This document shows positions 1-13,100 of a stretch of 60,000 nt of DNA, piece after piece. The notes under the pieces were generated by a model. That model did no database searches, was not told where the DNA came from, and saw only the letters and a program-made list of their open reading frames with translations. Source of the DNA: Branchiostoma floridae (Eukaryota > Chordata > Leptocardii > Amphioxiformes > Branchiostomatidae); assembly GCF_000003815.2 (NCBI RefSeq), contig NC_049993.1:15562635-15622634 (forward strand), given 5' to 3'. Made by a program: the position numbers and the translations under genes. Position 1 is the first letter of the stretch, and every line of letters begins with the position of its first letter.

Positions 1-310
1 CAGGGCTCGAAATACCGGGTGCATGTACACCCAGGTGCACCCAAAATTGGAACTGTCATCCAATTATTTTCTGTGGGTGCACCCAAATATTTTCTTACGT
101 TTATGTATGTAAAGATATCAAAGTATACTAGTATACATCATATTCTTGACATCTAAGTGTTAGAAAGATAATAAAAATGTCTGCCATTGTACTTGTTTAA
201 GAATTTGAAGTTTCATTATTAGGTTGATTACTTAAATTTAAGTGGTGCACCCAATTTTTTAAGCTGGGTGCACCAGTGCACCTAATCCCAAAAATGAATT
301 TCAAGCCCTG
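1..310. mobile_element. MITE with CAGGGCTCGAAAT termini (copy 1)
   Basis: Begins at base 1 with CAGGGCTCGAAATACC and ends with the near-complementary ATTTCAAGCCCTG at 310. Subterminal regions hold repeated GTGCACCC words in both orientations. Copies with the same ends lie at 30670-31039 and 35672-36082. There is no coding capacity, so it is non-autonomous. The left flank lies outside the window, so its target duplication cannot be read. Confidence 0.8.
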
Positions 311-838
311 AGTATATATATATGTATAGCTCAAAACATCAAAATGATTTTGGACCCCTATAGCTAGTGGCCAATAATATGGTACTGCAAAAGATCTTCT
401 GCTTTTGATATCTAGTGTCTATTTTTGAGTGGTAGATAGCTCTTGGGATGGAGATTATGTGTAGTTTTGGGCCCCTAGCAGCTTATTGGGCCCCTGCAGG
501 AGCCAGCTTTGCTTCAGACTTTGAAAGAGAATAATTGAGAAGGGGTTGATGTATCATCATGATTTTTGGTAAACCATGTAGATAGCTTGCAATGTGAGTA
601 GTGCTAGTAGTTTAGAATTACGTACAAGGAAAGCCAGCTCAAAGTAGCATTGAGCGAGATTTGAATGGTGGAAGAGCCTTGAAATATGACAGATTTTTGT
701 AAAACAAGTAAAAACTTTAGGATTCGGGATAGAAATGTATAATCTTGTTAATTTAAAGTTTGGCTCTGCTTTAATTGCATGAACCACTAAGTTCAAACTC
801 TGTACATAAATATGACCACGTTTTACCTGCACCTACAG
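311..838. repeat. Old interspersed repeat, 5' flank of first gene
   Basis: No exon is visible. About 330-560 resembles stretches at 24556-24842, 27920-28135 and (reversed) 29095-29270, sharing phrases such as 'atgatttttggta' or 'atgatatttggta' and 'cccctagcagctt'. This suggests a degraded interspersed family. The remainder is A/T-rich intron or intergenic DNA leading to the splice acceptor at 838. Confidence 0.45.
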
Positions 839-1802
839 AGGAGGTGTTTATGTGATGGTCCAGACAGAGGACGGAGGAGAGTTTGTGTTTGAGATGCCAG
901 ATGCTGAGAAGTTACGAGAACTGGTCTCCCTGTTCCTGGGGAAGAACGAATACAGCAAGGAACTTGATGCCTTAATGGGTAAGAATTTAATACACATCAA
1001 GTTTTCTTAATGGTACCATTTAGATCTGGTTAATATGGTACATCTCGGTACAATGGCCAGGGTTCCAGTTTGTAGGTCCTGAGTTTGATCCCTGGCCAAA
1101 TCCTCACACCAAAGATTTTAAAAATGGCAATGCTGCTTAGGATATACTGGTAGGAGAATTCTTGTACACAACCAGAATGTACTTAATATGCTTACGTTTC
1201 GGTGTCTATCAGACACCTTCCTCAGAGCTTCTGACTGGAGTTCTGCTTCTTATCGCTATACATAGCCGATGTAGAACTTCAGTCAGAAGCTCTGAGGAAG
1301 GTGTCTGATAGACACCGAAACATAAGCACAGTAAGGACATTCTGGTTGTGTACAAGAATTCTCCTATGTCCTATGTCCTATATTGTTACAACCTGATGAA
1401 ATTATTTTTCAGAGTCTGGGAAAGAAACGGTGCATGTATTTGAGGACACAGAGCACTACCAGCACATGTAGCTTTTAAAGAAGAGAAGTGACATGCTACT
1501 ACACTATTTGTTTGACTTGTCCTAACAATTTGTTCCCTCTTATGTTTGTTACCTGCAATTAGCCATTCGGTAAGGATTTGCATTAAACAATTCTAAGAGT
1601 TTAAAAAGTTTTGTCTTATTTTGCAGAAGCTAAAAAGGCCAAACGTTCCAGACCGCCCCCCCTCCAAAACGACGCCGGTGGTTTAACCTGGCTCCTGCAG
1701 CTCCCCCTGACAGCTTTGTGGGGTATTGCATCTGGTGTGAGAGAGGTTGTCAGACTCCCCACTCGACTATTTGACAAGGACAATCCACAACCCCCTTCTT
1801 GA
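839..1802 (+). CDS. 3' end of an unrecognised protein-coding gene (two terminal exons)
   Basis: Two exons are supported: 839-978 (acceptor CCTACAG, donor GGTAAG) and 1627-1802 (acceptor TTTGCAG, stop TGA). Phases agree: the first ends one base into a codon and the second supplies two. The exon 1 product includes the acidic stretch VQTEDGGEFVFEMPDAEK, then LVSLFLGKNEYSKELDALM. The last exon starts with a basic patch (EAKKAKRSRPPP) and continues into a hydrophobic segment (LTWLLQLPLTALWGIASG) and a short polar tail. A phase-compatible alternative last exon at 1412-1470 (acceptor TTTTTCAG) would instead end in HYQHM. Upstream exons are outside the window. I do not recognise the family; the hydrophobic segment could be membrane-associated. 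It is convergent with MSH5. Confidence 0.55.
1151..1366. mobile_element. Palindromic foldback MITE in intron of first gene
   Basis: The two halves are nearly perfect reverse complements. TAGGAGAATTCTTGTACACA at the left is matched at the right end, and a second long inverted block (TTTCGGTGTCTATCAGACAC and its complement) flanks a short centre near 1250. No ORF. It sits between exon 839-978 and the alternative terminal exon at 1412. Confidence 0.8.
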
Positions 1803-3082
1803 AAGTTTGAGCACTACTACGAAGTATGACTCACTATAAACCAAAGATAACGACGAAACTGTTATAACAGTACATCTGAAAGAATAATATTTAACGTTTA
1901 TTTTAAAGAGGTACTGTATGAAGTGAGATATCTAAAGTATGTAGTGTTGCTAAGACAAATTTGTTCATAATTATATCTATCAACTAGACAGGTCACAATA
2001 GTTTAGCCAACTCAGTTTCTATGATGGGATGGACTTTATAGAAGATGTCTAGATTATATGAAGTATGACCACTCGTCATTTGAATATATGACAGAACCAT
2101 TCTAGTCTCAGATGTCGTAGATTATTTTCCTTTCTCATTTAATGTCTTCTAAAGACTGCCTACTAATGTGAGAAATAGTAGAACTATCAGTATGGTGAAA
2201 ATGTTGTACACATTGAAAGTCTATATGCAAAGGTATACTATATGATACAGCAAGTTCAAGAATTCCAAAGCTCAAAGTAAGGAATATAATAATTTTATGG
2301 AATTATATATTAATCATTGTTTACTACTCTTTGGTATTGATATCTATGCTCTAAAAAATACAATATGTCCATTTTATTATACAAGTACTACAGAGAAATG
2401 CCATGTGGGCAGGCTGTCTTTTTTGTGTGGTGGAAAAAAGCCATATTATATTATTACAAGCATTCTTTGACATGTTGAACATACAAAATGTACAATGCAG
2501 TCAACACTATTGGCTTCACTTGGTGGAAATTTGATCAATAATTAATAGTTTGGAAAACATTTATCAGATTGTTTAAGATCACAAAAATATACCTTTACTA
2601 AAATATGAAGTTTTAAGAGTTGACACAGAAACGCTTGTAAAGAGATTTTGAAATAGTTTTATTTTCAAAAAAAAGAGTGTACATTTTGTGGATGTTAACT
2701 TAAACTAGAATTTGTATAGAACTACAATGTACTATCAATATAAGATAGGATTGTTGCTGTTAGAATCTATTAAATATACAAATGTTTGGGAATATATTGG
2801 TTGCATTAGGAATTGAATACACATTTGTGGTTTGGTAGTTTTAATATCATGTATAATCACATGACATTGTAAGCTTTGTAACAACCATATATACCGCATA
2901 AGGTGTATAACAAACGTCTTATGGCACCATTAACAGTGTTTTTTTTCTTCATTTTGACATCTAAAAAAACTATGATAAATGTATTTGTAGCAAAATGTAT
3001 GTTTTTCACATAACCAGTTTAAGATACTAGAAACAATAAAAAGGGCTCATCTGTTTACTTGTATAAGTGAGTTCAGTTGAAA

Positions 3083-3088
3083 AATAAA
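3083..3088 (+). terminator. PolyA signal AATAAA, first gene
   Basis: Canonical hexamer about 1.28 kb past the TGA at 1802. An AATAAAAAG at about 3035 is an alternative. Confidence 0.4.
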
Positions 3089-3334
3089 CATCTAATTTGT
3101 CAAACTGTGATGTATTTACTATATAATAGCCTCCTCACATTCAAGTCAAATCTACAAATTGGGCATTCAATTGTAATGTAAATGGCATGACTTGTCCAAG
3201 CAAGAAAATGAGGACAAATCCTCTAACAAACATGATTGTTTGGAACTTATAAAAGTGCTCTCAAGTAAAATATTTAGTAACAAAAAAATTAGGCAATGGC
3301 AATTTTATAGACAAGTGTATGACAGTTGTGTCAT

Positions 3335-3340
3335 TTTATT
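3335..3340 (-). terminator. MSH5: PolyA signal AATAAA (minus strand), MSH5
   Basis: TTTATT on the + strand reads AATAAA on the minus strand, about 95 bases beyond the MSH5 stop codon. It is the nearest canonical signal in the right orientation. Confidence 0.55.
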
Positions 3341-3435
3341 TGTAACCAACAACTGCTGACCAATAAAAAATTTACATTCAAACAGCCAATGCTAACAATT
3401 GGTATTTATAACTTATTTCTGTTGAATATTGAGAT

Positions 3436-6400
3436 TCAGCTGTTTCCTTGGCTTTTAGGACTAACAAACTTCTTGAGGAAGTCTACAAGATCCCTCTTCT
3501 CCAAGTCCAAAGTCAAGAACTCCTCAACAACTTCTGAGCACCTAAGGACAAATATACAATAAGTATACGTGTACATTTTCTGTATATTATACCTAGTAAT
3601 CAGATCATATGTTTTAAAATAATACCGGTAATTCCTATCACATGTATGAATGTATCATGCCATGTTAAAAGCAAAGAAAGAACTCACCTCTGGTACTGTG
3701 TCTCGGTACTGGCAGTGTCTACACGATGAACGGGTTGGTTAGTTCTGATCAACTCTGATACCTACAGGGTAAATGATGGTTAGATAATGATCTGTTGCCG
3801 AGCAAAACAGGAATTAGTGTCTTCTGTTCTTCTATGGAAACCAAGTGGCCGGGTACATTGCAGAAGTTTGACTTTTACGGACACTTTGACAAGAGACTCT
3901 GGTATTGATTTTGAGAATTTAGAGCAAGCTACGTCAGATAGGGGCCTATGGAATGAAATCTGCACTTGCCTGGTTCCGACCACTGGTCGATGATGTAGAT
4001 TATGATCAAATCATCCCAGTATACAATGTAGAACTAGTAACTGTGGTGTTGGCGTGGCGTGACTGGTAAAACAATGGGCTCGGAATCAAGACGTCACGGG
4101 ATTGATAAAAGCACTTTACATGAATTTACCTTATGGTAGAGTGATGCCAAACAAGCTTTACCACTAATGTGTCAAGAAAGCAAAATTTTTAATGCACCAT
4201 GCATTTTCTTGGCTTTCAGTTCATCAAAAAACAATGCCTAAAATGTGTTTCATAAACACATTGTAGAATCTATCAGTAGTATTCCTGTCAACAGTATTCT
4301 GAATCTTGTAACAGTCTGTAAACATCATGGGCAAACTTTATTATGGACCAGTGCACGTTCCGTATAATATTAGATAGATATACAAAATGTACAACACTCC
4401 GATTTCGTCCTGCTCTAACTAGCAGTAACATAATGTGTTTGGAGTTTTAATTTCTGTATCAATGTTAGCCGCCACCAGTGTAAAGATTGCCCACCTCTGC
4501 TCCTCTGGATATGAGCTCACTGGGCAGTCCAACCTGAGCGGCAATGGTGCAGGCATAGCTGCTGTCAGCAACGCCATCTACCAGCTGGTACAGGAACACC
4601 AGCTGTTCACCATCCTGGATGGTTTCCATCATCTGAAACATTCATGTTCACATGAAAACAACCTCTAATTTGTCAATTTTCACATTTTAAAATATACCTT
4701 TTTGACAACAAGAAAAACATTTTATTTCATGAAAACAAAGCCTGCATTAACCAGTTTTCCTAGCCTTAGTGCACTGTTTTTTTGAGTGAATATGATCATA
4801 ATTCAAGTTTTCCTATCATCATGATAGCATTGTCTGACATACCAGTTGTTAAACACAAACAATAACAGTATTGTCTTTCTTATCAGTATATGATTATACA
4901 AAAAAATTAGCCAGTATAACCGCCCTTCAGTGTAACACGTCGGCTTTACATTAGCCATGTGGCCCAGGAGCAGCTGGTTGTATAACACCGAACCACCTGT
5001 CATACCTAACCTTTGTACATCTGACTACAAATGTTGTGTAAAGCTATCTTGTGAAGATGCTTCAACTGAGTTCCATTCAAGACTATGGGCATTGGGACAC
5101 ATCAATCCTTGGTTGGTAACTTTTAAGGCATGACTACTTCTTGATCTTTTCTGAGCTGGTATTAGATACTCAGTTACTGTAACAGTTACAGTAGTAGGTA
5201 CACGTACATGGCATGTACTATGTACATGTAGTCCATGTAGTTCATGAAATTATGTTGCTCACCTGATACGTTAGATAGTTTGAAGCAGGCAGGAGGTTCT
5301 GTTTGACCAGTCCATGGAAGTGTGTAGAGACAATAGTAAGGGGACAGACTAACCTGATATGTTAGATAATGTGAGGAAGGCAGCAGGTTCTGCTTGACCA
5401 GTCCATGGAAGTGTGTAGAGACAATAGTTAGGGGGCAGCTCGCACCGCGGGACAGGAGATGACCAAGACTAGCCGTCATCAGGGATATGCCATCAACCTG
5501 CAGGAGCGGGGAAGCACATTTAAAAAAAATGTTGTGTGCAATATTTTATTAACTTAACTGCTGATTCCTTTCACAATAATACTGTAACTGTTACAGTAAC
5601 ATGAAAGATAATTAACAAAAGTAGCATTTTTGGATGTACTTTATAAAATGTGGGTCAAACATCAAGATGGCTCACCTCTTCCCATCATACACCACTTCTA
5701 AACCATGATGGGAAACAAAATGGCTGCACACATGGACAGGTCCTTAACCAATACAGGTTTTGCTATCACAAAGCTGTTATTGTAGTTTAGTATGATTATG
5801 TGTGGTATTGGAACAACATTTATGAAAAATCGCTAGTCAACAAACTGCACTTGATGTTGTAATGCTAGTTCACCTTTATCCGTAGGGTAACCTTTATGAT
5901 GATAGTTTCAAACTGTTACATTTTTAATACAATTTGAAACTACGGTCCATCGACTGAATATCCCTGGATACCCTGTTTTAGCAACACAACAGATATAGGT
6001 TACCCAAAGGATAAAGGTGAACTAACGAACTAATTTATGATCTGTAAGCTAGTTTAAGTCAGGGTAAATGACTTACAGTGGCAGTTCCCTTGCCAAACTC
6101 ATCAAAAAGCACCAAAGACCGGTCTGTAGTACACCGCAGAGCAAGAGACACCTGGAATGGGTAGAGTTTATGTGTTAGCATCAACACACTTCAGTTTCAG
6201 TACATGTGAAGATTGTTCAATTTGTCTTTTAAGCCACCAAGGTACTGTAAATAAATGCAGAAATGGTCGCAGTGGTTTTATATTCGCTGTTTTTCGCGTT
6301 GCTCATTCACCGCGAACTTAAAAACATTTTTCCATGGCAGTAAGAGACTACAATCAGTGGTGTCATTGTAAAATTACAACAGTCCTTTTCCCGCTACCGC

Positions 6401-7174
6401 GAAATTAAATCCCCACAAACTTAAATGCATTTTACAGTATATCAAAGTGAAAGCAGCCTAAGATGTTACCCACTTGGTTTGTGCTAAGCATCAATTCAAT
6501 ATTTCCAAAATGAATGGATGAATAGATGAACAAACAAATGAACAAAGCGCCCAGCCTGACCTGGTTGAGATCTATCATGAAGGTAGACAGTCCCACAGAC
6601 ACAGACTCCCTTGTGTGGATCCTGGTGAAGATTCTGTCCACCAGGCCAATAGTAGCCGACTCTGCAGGCACAAAACTGCCCACCTGAACAAATGGACGAA
6701 TGAATGAATTGAGTGAATGTGTCTTGTACGAATGGACTAATATATAAGTGAACTGGCTGACCTGGTTGAGATTAAAGGTAAATATACTGTACATGCAAAA
6801 AAAAGTTTGCAGTGGTTTTATGTTCCCGGTTTTTGCAGTGACCACTCCACCGCAAATATTTTCCCACTATAGTATGAGACTGCAGTCTTTGGCGCTACCG
6901 TGATCTTAAAACTGCAGCGAACACTCCATTTTCCCGCGAACGTAAATCCCCGCAACTTAAATGCATTTACAGTAATATATTATGGGTATCTAGCAATCAT
7001 TATGGCCCAAAACTACCCACCTGTGCCAGGAACACTATCAGCCCCACTTGTTTCAGGTAAACACTCTTGCCACTGGCATTGGGTCCTGTCAGGACACTCA
7101 GGCGATGGTCCTTCCCTCCCAGTGTGGTGTTGTTGGGGACAAAGGGGCTCACACACAGCTCCTGAAGGGGATGT
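3436..7174 (-). CDS. MSH5: MSH5 exons 21-27 (ATPase and C-terminus)
   Basis: Coding parts in transcript order: 7021-7174 (Walker A), 6561-6683, 6077-6151 (Walker B), 5354-5497, 4495-4632, 3688-3761, 3436-3541 (stop TGA at 3436-3438). The exon 5354-5497 donor is CAG/GTTAGT; a second copy of its 3' end, with its own donor, lies just downstream (5263-5353). The chosen donor keeps frame with the next exon ([16 protein letters not shown]), whereas use of the downstream donor would add 91 nt and shift the frame. Ending: residues [14 protein letters not shown] then stop. Confidence 0.93.
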
Positions 7175-10100
7175 CTGAAAACGGATAACTCTACATAAGT
7201 ACATCACACAGAAGTACCTCACAAATACAGCAAGGCTGTCACTCAGTGGTGTGCATGATCAAGTGGTTAAGCTATGGGCACAACCCGCCGTATGTGCAAA
7301 TATACGTGCTGGCTACGTGCCAAAACATGGGCAATCTTTTGGGATTCGTAAGTGGTAAGTACCACCTCGGTACGAACTTCTGATGGATTCCAGAGCACGC
7401 AGACACGCCGTAGAACTTTGTGTGCCATCGGGCTCAGATTCGCTCCACGTACGAGCCAGTACAGGCGACTGCCTGCCCTGTACAGCCTTAACGTTTTCAG
7501 AAAAATGTTGCGGATGTAGCCAATAAGAAATACGTATGGACAAGTTGCACGTACAACGGGTTGTGCTCTTAGCTTCAGTATCAGTCTGCCTCTTTACCAA
7601 GAAGTAGTGAGTTTCAAACACATCAGACAAGTACACTGCAGAAAAGGTTGCAGTCCTTAGGACAAGACGTAACCAACTGTCAATTGTGCTTGACTGTCGA
7701 GGGGAATTTCCTAGTACAATGAAACTGTAAAATACAGTTCATTGTGTCTTACTTTCTCAGTTACGGCCAGTGGAAGAATAATAGCGCTTCAGTGAGCTAA
7801 ACTGGTAAAAGATGAACGGTTACCTTACTCTCACATTACAGCATCATGATGGCAACAATAGATGCAGGAGATTATGTTTTACTGTAGATTTTAATCCAAA
7901 CATCTGACACCATATACGTGTAGGGCATAACCAAATAAACCAAGTTGAACATAATTGTTCAGTCTGACCATAATTATTTTGAATTTTGAAGTCAGTTTTT
8001 GTATTTTTAAGCATACCTGCCTCCAACAATCCTGATGCCGCTCTCCTTGGATAACTGAGGGCGAGCATAATTGTTGTCCTTTGCAACTGATGCAAATGCA
8101 ATCAAGCTATAGAATAAGAGATAAAGAATACTTTTAGCATTCAAAGACACGTAGTACTGGCTCTATGATACTAGTAAGTTTGGGCTACAGTTTTAGAACT
8201 GCACAATAAAACCTTACATTTATGACAATGCCTATTCTTCTAAAAATCCTTTTGGCTTGATGAAATTATCCACCAACACAGTCGTTCAGAACATTCAAAT
8301 TGCAATTATTGTGACTCAACAAAAAGTCTGTAAAGACAGAAGAAGAACACAAACCAGTCCATCTCAGCCACACATTCCATCACATCCAGTAGTACAGTAG
8401 CATGGTCCAGGATGGTGTTCTGGAGTTTGTGCATGATGCTGGTCTCATGGTCTGGCAATTCAAAACATAACGGTTAAAAGAAGAAAAAAAACTAACTTTA
8501 AGAAGATAGAATTTGTAAGACAACTTTCCAAATGTCAAAAAGTGCCTAATGATTGTGTTTAGTATACATATCCAACTGTCATACTGAAACCTATTAATAA
8601 TTTTTGATTAAGGAACTTTGAATATCAGTATGCAGATTTATAATAATATGTGTATGAAACTGAAATCACCTGTAATCTCACACTGGGTATCTCCAAGCAG
8701 AGCATCCAATTCTGAAAAGAAAAGTTGAAAAAAATAAAAATCACATTAAACCATGATTGTAAGAACAGCTTTCACCAGTTTTTTCCAAATTCATGTAATT
8801 ATTACCATAACGCTAACATGCTAACTGTATCTGTATCTATGTAGTCGGTATAACTGCTGTTCGGCGTAACACACCAGCTTCACAGGCACGCGGCGCGGCA
8901 GCAGCTGGTTATATTACACCGAACAACCTGTCACAACTAACTTTTGCACATCTATCTGCAAGCGTTCTTTAAAACTATCCAGAGAAGATGCCCCTACTGT
9001 CAGGCTTTTAGCCAGGCATGCGTCAACGCGTCATCTGGACGCACTTTTCTTAGAATAACAAGAAATTTGATGCCCCTGGACGCCCTATACTGGGGAGAAA
9101 ATGTCTGACAAGCATGAAATTCTGATTGACCAAGGATGCTAACAGGTCATCTGTGGTCACAGTCATCTACTGTGACATCTGTAACAGTATTTTTGCCTCT
9201 TGGGATACCTTAGAATGCACTGTTTTAACTTAAAATCATCAAAAACTCTGCACCATGGAACGTGGATGCCCCCAGACCCCCCTACAATAGTCACTTACCG
9301 CGACTCACCAATAAGTTTGGACTCCCTATTATAAAATCCTAGTTAAAAGCCTGCCTACTGTGCTTGGTGATAACAAATTCCACTCTACGATAGTTCTGGG
9401 AAAATACGAATTTTTGGACACATCAATCCTAGGTTGGTAACTCTGGTACTTGAAGTCATGGCTGTTTCTTGTTCTTTTTTGAGCTGGTATCATGATAAGT
9501 AACTGCATGAGGTGTACTGCTCAAATGACTAAAATTTTTGGCCTGATGGCTAAGTGATATACATTTACCATACTGATAGTAGCTCTGAGGCACGTGCCTG
9601 TACATATAGCTCGACTGGTACATTGTAGTACATGTACAATGGAGCTGAGTTCCTAGATCCAATCACTAAATTGTAATTCGGGTATATGTGACTCAGTTGG
9701 TTACTGAGGGATGGCATCTAGGTTGGGGCTGTACCTGTTTTTTGGAACATGGGATTGTTCCAGTGTTCTAAGAGGCCCTTCAAGCACATTAAAGGGGAAG
9801 GGATAGCAACACCTCCCTGTAAAAAATGTACCCTGCTATAAAAACAGAGAGGAACCTTGCTGACTCATGTGCTACTTGGCAACACAAGGTGAAGAATTAC
9901 ATGTATCTAGATGTTTCCACATACCTCTTGTACTGGCACTTTTGTAATGAACCATACCATTCGACAGGAACTGCAAAATGAAAAGATAAATGGTGATATG
10001 ATATGATATGATATGATTTATATCTATTGCAATGAAAGATACATGTACAGCAAGCAAACATGCCCTGTCCCTGGTGATGAACACTATCCACACACATACA

Positions 10101-13100
10101 TGCCCTGCCCCTGGTACTGAACACTATCCACACACAAACATGCCCTGTCCCTGGTGATGAACACTATCCACACACATACATGCCCTGCCCATGGTACTGA
10201 ACACTATCCACACACAAACATGACCTGTCCCTGAACACTATCCACACACAAACATGCCCTGTCCCTGGTACTGAACACTATCCACACACAAACATGACCT
10301 GTCCCTGGTACTGAACACTATCCACACACAAACATGACCTGTCTCTGGTACTGAACATTATCCACACACAAATATGACCTGTCCCTGGTACTGAACACTA
10401 TCCACACACAAACATGCCCTGTCCCTGGTAATAAACACTATCCACACACAAATATGACCTGTCCCTGGTACTGAACACTATCCACACACAAACATTCTCT
10501 GTCCCTGGTACTGAACACTATCCACACACAAAAATGACCTGTCCCTGGTACTGAACACTATCCACACACAAACATGACCTGTCCCTGGTACTGAACACTA
10601 TCCACACACAAACATGACTTGTCCCTGGCACTGAACACTATCCACATACAAACATGACCTGCCCCCGGTGCTGGACAGCTTCTGGTAAGTTAACTTATTT
10701 TGCCATTTTTCACAGTGACCTCATACTGCTATATCTCTTTGACTATGTTTATTTGTATTGACTTCTATTGACTTTACAGTTACTGTTCTAAACAACTGTT
10801 TCAATGGCAAACTTAAACAGCAAACACATTTGACACAGCAAAAGAACTTGATCCTTAATGCAAAATCCTCACCACAAACTCTAGTCCAGGCATGTGGTAT
10901 TTCTCCTCCTCCTTTATTATCTGTGATGTACATGGGATAGCCAGCAGGTATCCCAACTGGAAGAGGAGATAAAAGAACACTGACAGGATACTGTGCAAGT
11001 TGTGCAATGTGCTATTATATGCATTTTACACTCAAATTGAGAAGAAGCCAATACTCTTTTTAACATGCTCAAGGTGTTCCTGTACTTAAACGTGGGGCTT
11101 TCATTTTATGTTCTACCCTAAGAAAATCTCTAACCGCAGTTTTGTACTCATTTTAACTTGTGAAGTGGGGAAAGTTGTCTTAAGTGTCTAAGTACCTTTC
11201 CTCAGAGCACAAGGCCATTGATTGAACCAGTCATCACAAAATAACAAAATGTATGTGTACATGGTGCTACATGTTCACATACGATTCAATCTCTACAACT
11301 GGACCAAAAACAATTTGGAGATTTACATGTTTTATGCACAATTCAAAATCGTTTGGACTTTTACGAGGAAAGCTGACCTGCGGCAGGTAGATAACGTTGC
11401 ACTCTGTGATGCTGTCATCAAGTTTATTCAGTTCCTCTCGCGCCACTCTGGTCATGAAGTCAGGCAGGCCATTGTACGTGCGCTTCTCTGTGGCCAAGTC
11501 AAGAGACAAATAGATTGAAGAAAAATTATTTAATGCCAAATATCTCCATGTTGCTGTTGAATTCTAAAGGCAACAGCTCAATTAGAGATAGCAGACTTCA
11601 CCCCCTCTGGTTATATTTAAAACATGCATACAGAAAATGCAGAATTAAAGTTGTTACTTGGAAAATTACTGTAACAGTTAATAAATTCATGACATATTAT
11701 GCATTTCTTCAAGCAGGTTAAGAAGAAAGCTACTCAAATTTAAGGGAAAATAGCCTTTTGTATGTAAATTGGACACAGAAAACGTAAATTTTCTGAAATC
11801 ACTTTTTTTGCAATCTACATTCATTTGCATTTATCCACAATAAGTTGTTAAGTATCTTACTTTCATCCAGTTCAGGATCCACATGTGGCTTCACTACAAG
11901 TCTGTTGTGAACGGTGCTCTCCTCAAAGTCAACCTGAGGAAAAGTAAAAAGTTAATGATCTTAGGTGCACGTACAATTGTTTGTAACCTGTATTTGCGAT
12001 CAAAAATAAATTTTTGTATCTTCCTAATCCTTGAATGAGTTTTGTTCATTTTACATTGCATTGATGTACTAGATAAGTTGGCATATACATTTTGTATTTG
12101 CTGCTCTGGTTGCAAAAAATAGTTTTATATTTGTTCTGTAGCTGTTGCAACTTTTCTCACAAACCTTAAAATGAATGGCACATTCAAAATAGAATCATCA
12201 CAGTGACAGAAAAAGTATGTAGTAACAACATCAAAACTGTGTGCAATGAGTTAAAGCACTTCACATACAAGGATGAAATACACTTGACTGTTTACATTTC
12301 CTTTTGCTATACATTCAAGCACTTCCACACTGCAGTATACCTATCAGATCAGCTAGGGGCCTCTCAATCTAGCCAAAATGGTCCTCTATATATCTACACA
12401 AATTTGAATACAACTTGTTGAAAGTATAATAAAACACTTACTATCTTATGGATGAGTGTTGCAATACGATGGAGATCATCAGAGAACTGCCTGGAAATCT
12501 GAAATAAATCAGTCTATGGATCAGAATTAGGGTAAATAGAAAACAAGTATTATAGCTTTAATGTCTAATTCATACTTTGATACTCTTTGATGCTTGAACA
12601 CTTATCTAGATATTTAGAAATTGTATGAAACCAAATTGCAACAAAAAGTCATCTTCTGACTATACTTAAACAATATGTCTAAATCTCTCACAGACAATCA
12701 AACCAGAGAAAATCTCATTTCTAAAACTTAAGGTTTTATGTTGCAACGTAATCCAGATCACATGCAGATGGTCATTAAGAGTTTTAGCTTGTATTTTACA
12801 CCCAGAATGTAACTATGTTTTTATGATGATTCAATAAATGATCATTCAATAATCAGAAAATGCCATATTTCTGTTTCATTAAATAATAATGGAATTATCA
12901 CAGATCACCTTTTACATGTAGCTAAAGAGATATTCACTAGTCATTGCCAGGTTACAACACATATACACATGAAAGAAGAAATATATTATATATATATATA
13001 TATTATTACTAATGAAGGTGACCACGTGGTGGGAAGAACAACATGCGTGAGTTACCCTGTTGAAGATGTGGATATGCTGTGGCTGTGCCCTGCACACATC

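Larger units (their letters stand above)
1803..3435. other. Tail-to-tail 3' UTR / intergenic stretch
   Basis: A/T-rich sequence with no conserved coding signal. It should hold the 3' UTR of the + strand gene (AATAAA at 3083-3088) and the 3' UTR of MSH5 on the minus strand (AATAAA complement at 3335-3340). No repeat family recognised. Confidence 0.5.

Noticed and set aside
4030-4160. A second tRNA-derived SINE copy
   Set aside because: The 'gcactttacatgaatttacc' stretch resembles the SINE body, but the B box is too degraded to be sure.
6432-6845. 137-codon minus-strand open frame
   Set aside because: It is MSH5 exon 6561-6683 read through into both flanking introns; only the central 41 codons are coding.
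10041-10676. CRISPR-like regular repeat array
   Set aside because: Units abut with no unique spacers and lie in an animal intron; it is a minisatellite.
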